Shown: piece after piece, positions 1 to 5,657 of the stretch
Position numbering within the stretch: position 1 is the first letter of the stretch
Layout: each line of letters starts with the position of its first letter
DNA from: Armatimonadetes bacterium UBA5419
GTDB taxonomy: Bacteria > Armatimonadota > UBA10988
Direction: 5' to 3'
Length of the DNA: 7,741 nucleotides
Assembly (NCBI GenBank): GCA_002409445.1
Contig: DHNJ01000118.1
Location: forward strand, 1 to 7,741
The notes under the pieces: model-generated
Seen by the model: the letters and a program-made list of their open reading frames with translations, nothing else
The model's database searches: none
Told to the model about the DNA's origin: nothing
Position numbers and translations under genes: made by a program

Positions 1-1
1 C

Positions 2-967
2 GCCGCCCTGCGCGCCGACCTCGGCGCCGCCGACGCGGTCGTCGCCACCGGCGCGATCGAAGGCCTGGCCGCTTGGCCCACGGCCGAGCCGCTCGCCGAC
101 CTGCAGCGCTTGGCCGAGGGTGGCTCGGTACCGGCTCTGCGCGGCTACCTGCGCCTGCTCAACCTCAGCGACCTCGATATGGCCACGCGCTCCCAACGCT
201 TCGTCGCGGCCCGGCCGCTGGCCACCGGGGTCGAGGAGAAGCGCGCGCTGGTCCAAGCGCTCGGCGCGGTGGCGACCGTCGAGGCACTGCAGACGCTCGA
301 GTCCGTCATGGACGAGGAGCCGGCGGTCGTTGAGGACGCGGCCCGCTCCGTGGTCACCGTCGGGACCGCCCTGCGCGGCACCAACCCCGACGAGGTCCGC
401 GGCGTGGCGACCAACGCCCGCGAGCTGGCCCGTGACCGGCGCCTGGTGGGCGACCTGAACGTGCTGATCGACAGCGTCTCGGCCGGCTTCGACGCCGTGC
501 TGGACTGGCTCATCTCGCCGATCTACGCCGAGGCGGGCAAGGACCACATCGCCCTGCATGACCAGGCCTTCGCGCCGGAGCAGGCGGGCGCGGACGTGAC
601 CTGGACGCCGATCGCGGGCGACGCGGCCAACTCGGGCGCGGTCGTCTTTGACGGCCTGCCGTTCCACGGCGACCAGCGAGTGATCTACGCCAAGGCCGAG
701 ATCTACGCGCCGGCGGCGATGACGGTCCAGGCCCAGACGGGCAGCGACGACGGGATCAAAGTGTGGGTCAACGGTGAGGTGGTCCACAGCTTCAACAACA
801 GCCGCGCGCTGACGGTCAACCAGGACACGTTCAACATCTCGCTGAACGAGGGCTGGAACCCAGTGCTGATCAAGGTCAGCCAGGGTGGCGGCAACTGGAG
901 CTTCAACCTCCGCCTGCGCGACACGGACGGCGTGAAGGTCGAAGGCCTGCGCAGCCGCGCTCAGTAG
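2..967 (+). CDS. HEAT-repeat-like protein with C-terminal sugar-binding-like beta-sandwich (5' end missing)
   Basis: The reading frame is open from base 2 to the TAG at 965-967, so this is the last 321 residues of a longer protein whose start lies upstream; the TTG at 110 is only an internal codon. Visible residues 1 to about 120 are alanine- and leucine-rich helical pairs of the HEAT/armadillo kind, for example the stretch around VEEKRALVQALGAVATVEAL. A helical connector follows (about 120-170). From about residue 190 to the end there is a predicted beta-sandwich with the signature GSDDGIKVWVNGEVVH at 247-262, then GWNPVLIKV. The DDGxxVWxNGxxVH pattern is familiar from PA14-like and glycosidase sugar-binding-like sandwiches in exported proteins of planctomycete-type bacteria. 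A role in binding a surface polymer or another protein is inference; no catalytic residues are apparent. The protein is probably exported, but the N-terminus that would show this is outside the window. A hairpin directly after the stop suggests that its transcript ends there, separate from the next genes. Confidence -1.
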   Translation, partial: AALRADLGAADAVVATGAIEGLAAWPTAEPLADLQRLAEGGSVPALRGYLRLLNLSDLDMATRSQRFVAARPLATGVEEKRALVQALGAVATVEALQTLESVMDEEPAVVEDAARSVVTVGTALRGTNPDEVRGVATNARELARDRRLVGDLNVLIDSVSAGFDAVLDWLISPIYAEAGKDHIALHDQAFAPEQAGADVTWTPIAGDAANSGAVVFDGLPFHGDQRVIYAKAEIYAPAAMTVQAQTGSDDGIKVWVNGEVVHSFNNSRALTVNQDTFNISLNEGWNPVLIKVSQGGGNWSFNLRLRDTDGVKVEGLRSRAQ

Positions 968-981
968 CCAACGCGGAATCG

Positions 982-1017
982 CGTGTGGGCCGGACCCGTG
1001 ACGGGCCGGCCCACACG
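982..1017 (+). terminator. Strong hairpin after the HEAT-repeat gene, probable terminator
   Basis: GTGTGGGCCGG at 983-993 is an exact inverted repeat of CCGGCCCACAC at 1006-1016, and the outer pair C982-G1017 extends it to 12 base pairs. Inside, C995-C997 can pair with G1003-G1005 around a GTGAC loop, with A994 bulged. It begins 14 bases after a stop codon and is the most stable-looking structure in the noncoding sequence. The following bases hold only a short TTT (1022-1024) and no proper T-tract, so intrinsic termination is likely but may be imperfect. It could instead be a 3'-end stabilising or Rho-associated structure. Confidence -1.
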
Positions 1018-1035
1018 TCCGTTTGGCCGGTGGGG

Positions 1036-1041
1036 TAAGAT
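1036..1041 (+). promoter_or_regulatory. Possible -10 element for the epimerase operon
   Basis: TAAGAT matches the sigma-70 -10 consensus at four of six bases and sits in the only A/T-richer patch of the 968-1075 gap, between the upstream terminator and the epimerase ribosome binding site. No convincing -35 hexamer lies at the usual distance, and the region there is occupied by the terminator hairpin. The position fits a promoter that separates this operon from the preceding gene, but the match alone is weak. Confidence -1.
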
Positions 1042-1042
1042 A

Positions 1043-1058
1043 AGCCCCGACAGGGGCT
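1043..1058 (+). promoter_or_regulatory. Leader hairpin abutting the epimerase ribosome binding site
   Basis: AGCCCC (1043-1048) and GGGGCT (1053-1058) form a six-base-pair stem with a GACA loop. Its last base is also the first base of the TAAGGAG Shine-Dalgarno sequence at 1058-1064. The core AGGAG stays unpaired. The stem could hold the site open, protect the 5' end of the message, or slightly modulate ribosome access. It is too small to be called a riboswitch, and chance cannot be excluded in DNA this rich in G and C. Confidence -1.
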
Positions 1059-1064
1059 AAGGAG
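1058..1064 (+). promoter_or_regulatory. Ribosome binding site of the epimerase-like gene
   Basis: TAAGGAG is a close match to the 16S rRNA anti-Shine-Dalgarno complement, 11 bases before the ATG at 1076. It fixes that ATG as the start, which also gives the protein a complete signal peptide. Confidence -1.
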
Positions 1065-1075
1065 AAAACGAGACC

Positions 1076-2041
1076 ATGACCTGGAGGCGCCTGATGACCA
1101 GTCTGACCATCGCCATGCTCGCGCTCGCAGGTGCGGCGCCCGAGGGCCAAGCCATCGATTACGAGCACCTCAAGACCGCCGTAATCGTCGGCGAACCCAA
1201 CGCGGATAACCTCGCACCGGTCGCCGCCGCCGGGCTCGACGGTGTTGAGACCAATGCCTGGAACGTGACCCCGCAGCAAGCCGCCGCCTCGCGCGCCGCG
1301 GCCGAAGCGCTGGGCCTACGCATCCACAGCGTCCTGTTCGGTTGGGCCAACTTCAACAACGACGACGCCGCGGCCGTTGACGGCGACGTGGCCAACGTGA
1401 CCACCGCCCTGCGCGCGGCTCAGGCCTACGGTGCCGACGCGCTGCTGCTGGTGCCGTGCCGCGTTGGTGGCCTGGCGATGCCCGAGCCGTGGAACTTCAA
1501 GGCTACCTTCGACCCGGTGACTGGTATGGTCAGCGCGGTCGCCGACGGCGATAACGCGGCCTATGCCGACTATATCGCCGCCCAGAACAAGGCCTGGGAG
1601 ACCTCCTCGCGAGCGATCCGCCGGCTGATCCCCATTGCGGAGGAAACCGGTGTCATTATCGCCCTGGAAAACGTCTGGAACGACCTCTGGCTCGACCCGC
1701 ACCTGTTCGCGGCCTTCGTCAAGAGCTTCCAGAGCCCGTGGGTTGGCGCCTATTTCGACCTGGGCAACATGACCCGCTACACCTACGCCCCGGCCCAGGA
1801 TTGGGTCCGCGCGCTGGGTGACTCGCTGGTCAAGTGCCACGTCAAGGACTTCAAGCTGAACCCCAACGGCCAGGGCGGCGACTGGGCCGACCCGCTCGAC
1901 GGGAGCGTCAACTGGCCGGAGGTCCGCCGCGCGCTGGCCGAGGTCAACTACCTCGACTGGCTGACAATCGAGGGCAGCGGCGGCCTCGGCCTGCCCGAGA
2001 CCCAGCGACGCCTGGCGCTGATCGGGGCCGGCGGCGAGTAG
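1076..2041 (+). CDS. Exported sugar phosphate isomerase/epimerase-like TIM-barrel protein
   Basis: This 321-residue protein belongs to the xylose-isomerase-like TIM-barrel superfamily, which includes L-xylulose-5-phosphate 3-epimerase and D-tagatose 3-epimerase. Such enzymes move a proton or hydride on a ketose or aldose using a divalent metal. The four expected metal ligands are in order: E198 (IALENVWN), D228 (YFDLGN), H255 (KCHVKDF) and E299 (LTIEGSG). H84 (RIHSVLFG) fits the usual substrate-side histidine. E198 and E299 would be the catalytic acid-base pair. The N-terminus has a WRR basic start, a hydrophobic core at about 7-20 and a likely cleavage site after GQA (residue 26), so the enzyme appears to be exported. 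That is unusual for an enzyme of phosphorylated sugars and suggests a free sugar or glycan-derived substrate. It starts an apparent operon; the membrane protein gene begins 22 bases downstream. The exact substrate cannot be read from sequence. Some relatives in planctomycete-type genomes are annotated only as generic isomerase/epimerase. Confidence -1.
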   Translation: MTWRRLMTSLTIAMLALAGAAPEGQAIDYEHLKTAVIVGEPNADNLAPVAAAGLDGVETNAWNVTPQQAAASRAAAEALGLRIHSVLFGWANFNNDDAAAVDGDVANVTTALRAAQAYGADALLLVPCRVGGLAMPEPWNFKATFDPVTGMVSAVADGDNAAYADYIAAQNKAWETSSRAIRRLIPIAEETGVIIALENVWNDLWLDPHLFAAFVKSFQSPWVGAYFDLGNMTRYTYAPAQDWVRALGDSLVKCHVKDFKLNPNGQGGDWADPLDGSVNWPEVRRALAEVNYLDWLTIEGSGGLGLPETQRRLALIGAGGE

Positions 2042-2051
2042 AAGTCCCGAC

Positions 2052-2055
2052 GAGG
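2052..2055 (+). promoter_or_regulatory. Ribosome binding site selecting the GTG start at 2064
   Basis: GAGG lies eight bases before GTG 2064. The in-frame ATG at 2109 has only pyrimidine-rich sequence before it, so the GTG is the better start. Confidence -1.
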
Positions 2056-2063
2056 TACCGTTT

Positions 2064-4013
2064 GTGGTAGCAGAGCAACAGGCCGGCCCGACCACCGTCC
2101 CGCCGCTCATGATCCGAGCCCGGGCGATCGTGCTCGGCCTGTTGCTCGTGCCCGTCAACGCCTGGTGGGTGGCCATCATGGAGGCAGCCAAGTACACCGG
2201 CCACCCGACCACCTACTCGCTCTACTTCAACTGCGTGCTCTGGCTGCTGGCGTTGACCGTCTTCTCGCGCCTGCTCAACCGCCTGCGGCCCGGCCTCGGC
2301 CTCAACCGCGCCGAACTGCTGCTTGTCTACTTCATGCTCGGCCTCGGCTCCGCCCTCGCCGGCCACGATCAGGCCCAGGCCCTGCTCTCGGTCATCCTCT
2401 ACCCGACCCAACGGGCCACACCGGAGAACGGCTGGCAGGACCTGTTCATCCGGTATCTGCACCCCAGCCTGTTCATCAGCCAGAAGACCACGCTCAAGGC
2501 CCTCTTCGAAGGTCACTCGACGCTCTGGCGGCCCGACGTCTTCTCTGGGCTGGCCAAGCCGCTGTTCTGGTGGGGCCTGTTCACCATGGCGCTGCTAGGC
2601 AGTTTTGCCTCGCTCAGCGTCATCCTCCGCCGCCAGTGGGCCGACCACGAGAAGCTGACCTTCCCCCTGGTCATGCTGCCGCTCGAGATGACCCAGACCG
2701 ACGGCGGTCTCTGGCGCAACCCGCTGATGTGGGCCGGCTTCGCGCTGCCGTTCCTCATCAACCTGGTTAACAACCTCCACCAGATCTATCCCAGCTTGCC
2801 CTACCTGCGCACCCGCGACCACTTCCTCAGCAACTACCTCACCGGCCACCCCTGGTCCGCGATCGGCTGGAGCCCGATGTGGCTGCTGCCGTGGGCGGTC
2901 GGCCTGGGCTATCTGCTGCCGCTCGACATCCTCTTCAGTTCCTGGGTCTTCTTTTTCTACTGGAAGGCTCAGGCAATCACCGCCGCCGCGCTGGGCCTCG
3001 GCAACAGCAAGCCGCTTGCCCCGTACATCCCGGAGCAGGCCCTTGGCGCTTACCTGGGCATCGCCACGATCGTGGTTTGGGCCGCCCGCGACCATCTGCG
3101 TCGGGCCTGGCTAGCGACGGTGGCCGGTCTGCGGATGGAGGGTGACGAGCGCGAGGCACTGCGCTACCGCACGGCTGTCCTCTGGCACGTGGTCAGCGTC
3201 GGCTTCCTCATCTGGTTCTCCATCCACTTTGGCATGGAGCCCATCCCCGCCATTGTCTATCTGCTGGGCTACGCCGGCATCACCATCGCCGTGCTGCGCC
3301 TGCGCGCGGAGTTCGGCGCACCGGTCCACGACCTCCACTTCGCCGACCCGGGCCTGGTCATGGTTCATATCCGCGGCCCGCTGGCCTTTTCACCGCGGAC
3401 CATCACTGGCTTCGGCTTCTACTTCTGGTTCAACCGCGCCCACCGCAGCCACCCCGGCCCGTTCTTCATCGAGTCGCTGGTTGGTGCCCAGCGCACCGGC
3501 GGCAGCCAGCGGCGCGTCCTGTTGGCCATGATCCTCGCCGGTATGGTGGCCATCCCCTCGGCCTACTGGGCCATCCTCGGCTCGCATATCGGCGAAGGCA
3601 TCGAATCGGCCAAGCTGGGCGGAACCCTGCGCGGCTTTGGCGGCGAGGCCTGGAATCCCGTAGCCAGTTGGCTCCAAGCGCCGATGCGCCCCGACACCGG
3701 CGCCGCAACCGGCATCGTCGCTGGCTACCTGGTCGCCCTGGGGATGTTCCTCGTGCGCATCCGGTTCGTCGGCTTCCCGCTCCACCCCGTCGGCTACGGC
3801 ATCAGTTCGACCTGGTCGATGGGCACCGTCTGGCTGCCGCTGTTCATCGCCTGGGTCTGCAAGGCGATGATCGTCCGCTACGGCGGCTTGCGCGGCTATC
3901 GGCGCGCCCTGCCCTTCTTCCTCGGGCTGATCTTGGGCGACTTCATCTCGGGTGGCATTTCAAACGTGATCGGCGTCTTTTCGGACTTCAAGCCGTACCA
4001 CTTCCTCGGCTAG
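2064..4013 (+). CDS. Large polytopic membrane protein, DUF6785/DUF6784-like, possible transporter
   Basis: This is a 649-residue integral membrane protein with about 13 hydrophobic segments, roughly at 20-40, 51-70, 83-100, 166-188, 222-236, 272-303 (long enough for two passes), 327-341, 371-391, 394-412, 485-506, 549-564, 588-604 and 616-638. Recognisable conserved blocks are RRQWADHEKLTFPLVMLPLE (189-208), RLRAEFGAPVHDL (411-423), RSHPGPFFIE (461-470), HPVGYGISSTW (574-584) and RYGGLRGYRRALPFFLGLIL (605-624). These blocks resemble the DUF6785 family with its DUF6784 C-terminal part, known mainly from planctomycete- and armatimonadete-type genomes; I am recalling this family and have not searched. 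The length is typical. The first block recalls oligopeptide-transporter-like proteins, and the many conserved charged residues between helices suggest transport, but no substrate is established. It lies between an exported epimerase and an exported GH5 enzyme, so uptake of a glycan product is a reasonable inference. A start at ATG 2109 would remove only the 15 cytoplasmic-looking residues. Confidence -1.
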   Translation: MVAEQQAGPTTVPPLMIRARAIVLGLLLVPVNAWWVAIMEAAKYTGHPTTYSLYFNCVLWLLALTVFSRLLNRLRPGLGLNRAELLLVYFMLGLGSALAGHDQAQALLSVILYPTQRATPENGWQDLFIRYLHPSLFISQKTTLKALFEGHSTLWRPDVFSGLAKPLFWWGLFTMALLGSFASLSVILRRQWADHEKLTFPLVMLPLEMTQTDGGLWRNPLMWAGFALPFLINLVNNLHQIYPSLPYLRTRDHFLSNYLTGHPWSAIGWSPMWLLPWAVGLGYLLPLDILFSSWVFFFYWKAQAITAAALGLGNSKPLAPYIPEQALGAYLGIATIVVWAARDHLRRAWLATVAGLRMEGDEREALRYRTAVLWHVVSVGFLIWFSIHFGMEPIPAIVYLLGYAGITIAVLRLRAEFGAPVHDLHFADPGLVMVHIRGPLAFSPRTITGFGFYFWFNRAHRSHPGPFFIESLVGAQRTGGSQRRVLLAMILAGMVAIPSAYWAILGSHIGEGIESAKLGGTLRGFGGEAWNPVASWLQAPMRPDTGAATGIVAGYLVALGMFLVRIRFVGFPLHPVGYGISSTWSMGTVWLPLFIAWVCKAMIVRYGGLRGYRRALPFFLGLILGDFISGGISNVIGVFSDFKPYHFLG

Positions 4014-4067
4014 CCGGGGACCTGACCGCGGACGCCTGCAGCCGAACCGTAGCAGGCTGTCGACAAT

Positions 4068-4073
4068 AGGGAG
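4068..4073 (+). promoter_or_regulatory. Ribosome binding site of the GH5 gene
   Basis: AGGGAG sits six bases before ATG 4080 and supports that start. The 66-base gap before it otherwise holds only a weak possible stem (4034-4039 with 4052-4057, 12-base loop) and no clear terminator, so readthrough from the membrane protein gene is likely. Confidence -1.
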
Positions 4074-4079
4074 CGAACG

Positions 4080-5642
4080 ATGCGTAGTTGGGTCATGCTG
4101 AGCGCCCTCCTGGGCCTCTCCCTCGGCGCCAACGCGGCCGACGGCGAACTCGCCGCGAACCGCCCGGTGCTCGCCGAATTCGGCTTCGAAGCCCCGCTGC
4201 CCGTGGGCGCGCCGGCCGCCGCCAGCCTGGTCGACGACAACGGCAACCAGGTCCTGCGTGTGCACCTCGACCGGACTGGCTCCGCGATGGCCGCCTTCGA
4301 GCTCGACCCGGCCACCCTCGCCGGGCGGACCATCCAGCTGCAGGCGCGCATCAAGGCCGAGGACGTCGACATGCCACCGCAAAGCTGGTCCGGGATCAAG
4401 GTCATGCTCCACACCAACGGGCCGAGCGGCGCCCAGTGGTCCAACCCCAACAACGTCTTCGGCACGTTCGACTGGACCACCTACGGCATCCGTATCTCGG
4501 TGCCCGAGGACATCGAGGTTGCCCGCCTGCAGATCGGCCTCGAGGCGACCCGCGGCACCGCCTGGTTCGATGACGTCCGCCTGACCCTCGTCCGCGGCCC
4601 CCGCCAGCGGCCCGCCGAGCCCGTCGGCCTCGACAACATCTACCGCGGCTACACCGACGTCGACCGTCTGCGCGGCGTGATGGTCAGCACGGCGGTGACC
4701 GAGCAAGACCTGCGCGACCTCAAGGCCAAGTTCAACGCCAACCTGATCCGCTGGCAGCTGCACTGGGGCAGCGTCAACTACGGCGACGACGACGGCCGCG
4801 ATATGGAGGCCTACGATGCCTTCATTGCCGACCAGACCGCCAACCTCGAGCGGCTGCTGCCTGTCTGCGAGGAACTGGGCCTCTACGTCTGCCTCGACCT
4901 GCACACCCCGCCCGGCGGCATCCAGCACGGCGTCGGACACTACATCTTCCAGGAGGCGCACCTCCAGGACAAGTTCATTGCGGTCTGGGAGGACCTCGTC
5001 AACCGCTTCAAGGACGCGCCCGCGCTCTGGGGCTATGACCTGCTGAACGAAGCAGTCGAAGGCCTCGTCTCGCCCGACTGTCTCGATTGGCAGGAGCTGG
5101 CCGAGGTCACCGCCCGTCGCGTGCGCGAGCTCGACCCGGACCATGCGATCATCATCGAGCCGGCCAGCTGGGGCGGTATCGGCGGCCTGGCTGACTTCGA
5201 GCCGGTCGACGTGCCCGGCGTGGTCTACAGCCTCCACATCTACGACCCGCACAGCTACACACACCAGGGCGTCAGTGGCTCGACCGAGGTCTGGTCCTAC
5301 CCGGGCGTCATCAGCAACACACAGTGGGACAAGGAGCGCCAGCGCCAGAACCTCCAGCGCGCTCGCGACTGGCAGAACGACTACGGTGTCCAGCTGTACA
5401 TCGGCGAGTTCTCGGTCATCCGCTGGGCCGCGGGCGGCGAGCAGTACCTGACCGACCTCATCGAGCTGATCGAGGAGTTTGGCTGGGACTGGTCCTACCA
5501 CGCCTACCGCGAGTGGACCGGCTGGAGCCTCGAGCACGACTCGAACCCCGACAACAACCAACGCCTAGAGGGCACGGACCCGCGCGGCGCCGCCATTCTC
5601 GCGGCGATGGCGCGCAACCAGCAGCCCGCCTTCGCGCGATAA
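4080..5642 (+). CDS. Exported GH5-family glycoside hydrolase with N-terminal carbohydrate-binding-like domain
   Basis: The protein has 520 residues. A signal peptide covers 1-19, with hydrophobic core MLSALLGLSLG and likely cleavage after ANA. Residues about 25-172 form a predicted beta-sandwich of the galactose-binding or CBM4/9-like type, closing with the characteristic GTAWFDDVRL. A linker follows, then the GH5 TIM barrel from about 185 to 515. Family landmarks are present: R224 (NLIRWQLHW), H275 (LDLHTPPGG), the acid/base N323-E324 (YDLLNEAVEG), H386 and Y388 (SLHIYDP), the nucleophile E443 (LYIGEF) and the aromatic patch W469/W471. Enzymes of this clan (GH-A) hydrolyse beta-glycosidic bonds in cellulose, mannan, xyloglucan or related glucans with retention of configuration. 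All catalytic residues are intact, so it should be active. Which glycan it cuts cannot be told, since GH5 is very broad. Its location after an exported epimerase and a membrane protein fits glycan breakdown outside the cytoplasm. Its stop codon is directly joined to the ribosome binding site of the chaperone gene. Confidence -1.
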   Translation: MRSWVMLSALLGLSLGANAADGELAANRPVLAEFGFEAPLPVGAPAAASLVDDNGNQVLRVHLDRTGSAMAAFELDPATLAGRTIQLQARIKAEDVDMPPQSWSGIKVMLHTNGPSGAQWSNPNNVFGTFDWTTYGIRISVPEDIEVARLQIGLEATRGTAWFDDVRLTLVRGPRQRPAEPVGLDNIYRGYTDVDRLRGVMVSTAVTEQDLRDLKAKFNANLIRWQLHWGSVNYGDDDGRDMEAYDAFIADQTANLERLLPVCEELGLYVCLDLHTPPGGIQHGVGHYIFQEAHLQDKFIAVWEDLVNRFKDAPALWGYDLLNEAVEGLVSPDCLDWQELAEVTARRVRELDPDHAIIIEPASWGGIGGLADFEPVDVPGVVYSLHIYDPHSYTHQGVSGSTEVWSYPGVISNTQWDKERQRQNLQRARDWQNDYGVQLYIGEFSVIRWAAGGEQYLTDLIELIEEFGWDWSYHAYREWTGWSLEHDSNPDNNQRLEGTDPRGAAILAAMARNQQPAFAR

Positions 5643-5648
5643 GGGAGG
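5643..5648 (+). promoter_or_regulatory. Ribosome binding site of the Hsp70-like gene, next to the GH5 stop codon
   Basis: GGGAGG begins immediately after the TAA at 5640-5642. Its GGAGG core ends nine bases before ATG 5658 but only three before GTG 5652, so the ATG is the better start. A ribosome finishing GH5 would stop on this site, which favours coupled translation. Confidence -1.
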
Positions 5649-5657
5649 GCGGTGCGC

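Noticed and set aside
110..112. TTG at 110 as the start of the first gene
   Set aside because: The same frame is open to the window edge with protein-like helical sequence and there is no ribosome binding site before 110, so the gene starts upstream.
1316..2212. Open frame of 298 codons on the - strand opposite the epimerase-like gene
   Set aside because: It overlaps a well-supported + strand gene and the start of the next, has low-complexity composition and no motif. It is a shadow of codon bias.
2595..3095. Antisense open frames within the membrane protein gene
   Set aside because: They are charged, Gly/Ala/Glu-rich mirror translations of hydrophobic helices, with no domain.
4034..4057. 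Possible terminator GCCTGC/GCAGGC between the membrane protein and GH5 genes
   Set aside because: The stem is only six base pairs with a 12-base loop, has alternative pairings and no T-tract, so it does not argue for a transcript end.
3960..5561. Open frame of 533 codons on the - strand opposite the GH5 gene
   Set aside because: It is rich in Val, Asp, Gly, Ala and Leu with no recognisable motif, as expected from the antisense frame of a G/C-third-position gene. The + strand GH5 protein has all catalytic residues and a ribosome binding site.
5652..5654. GTG 5652 as the start of the Hsp70-like gene
   Set aside because: It lies only three bases after the Shine-Dalgarno core, while ATG 5658 has normal spacing. 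The difference is two residues.
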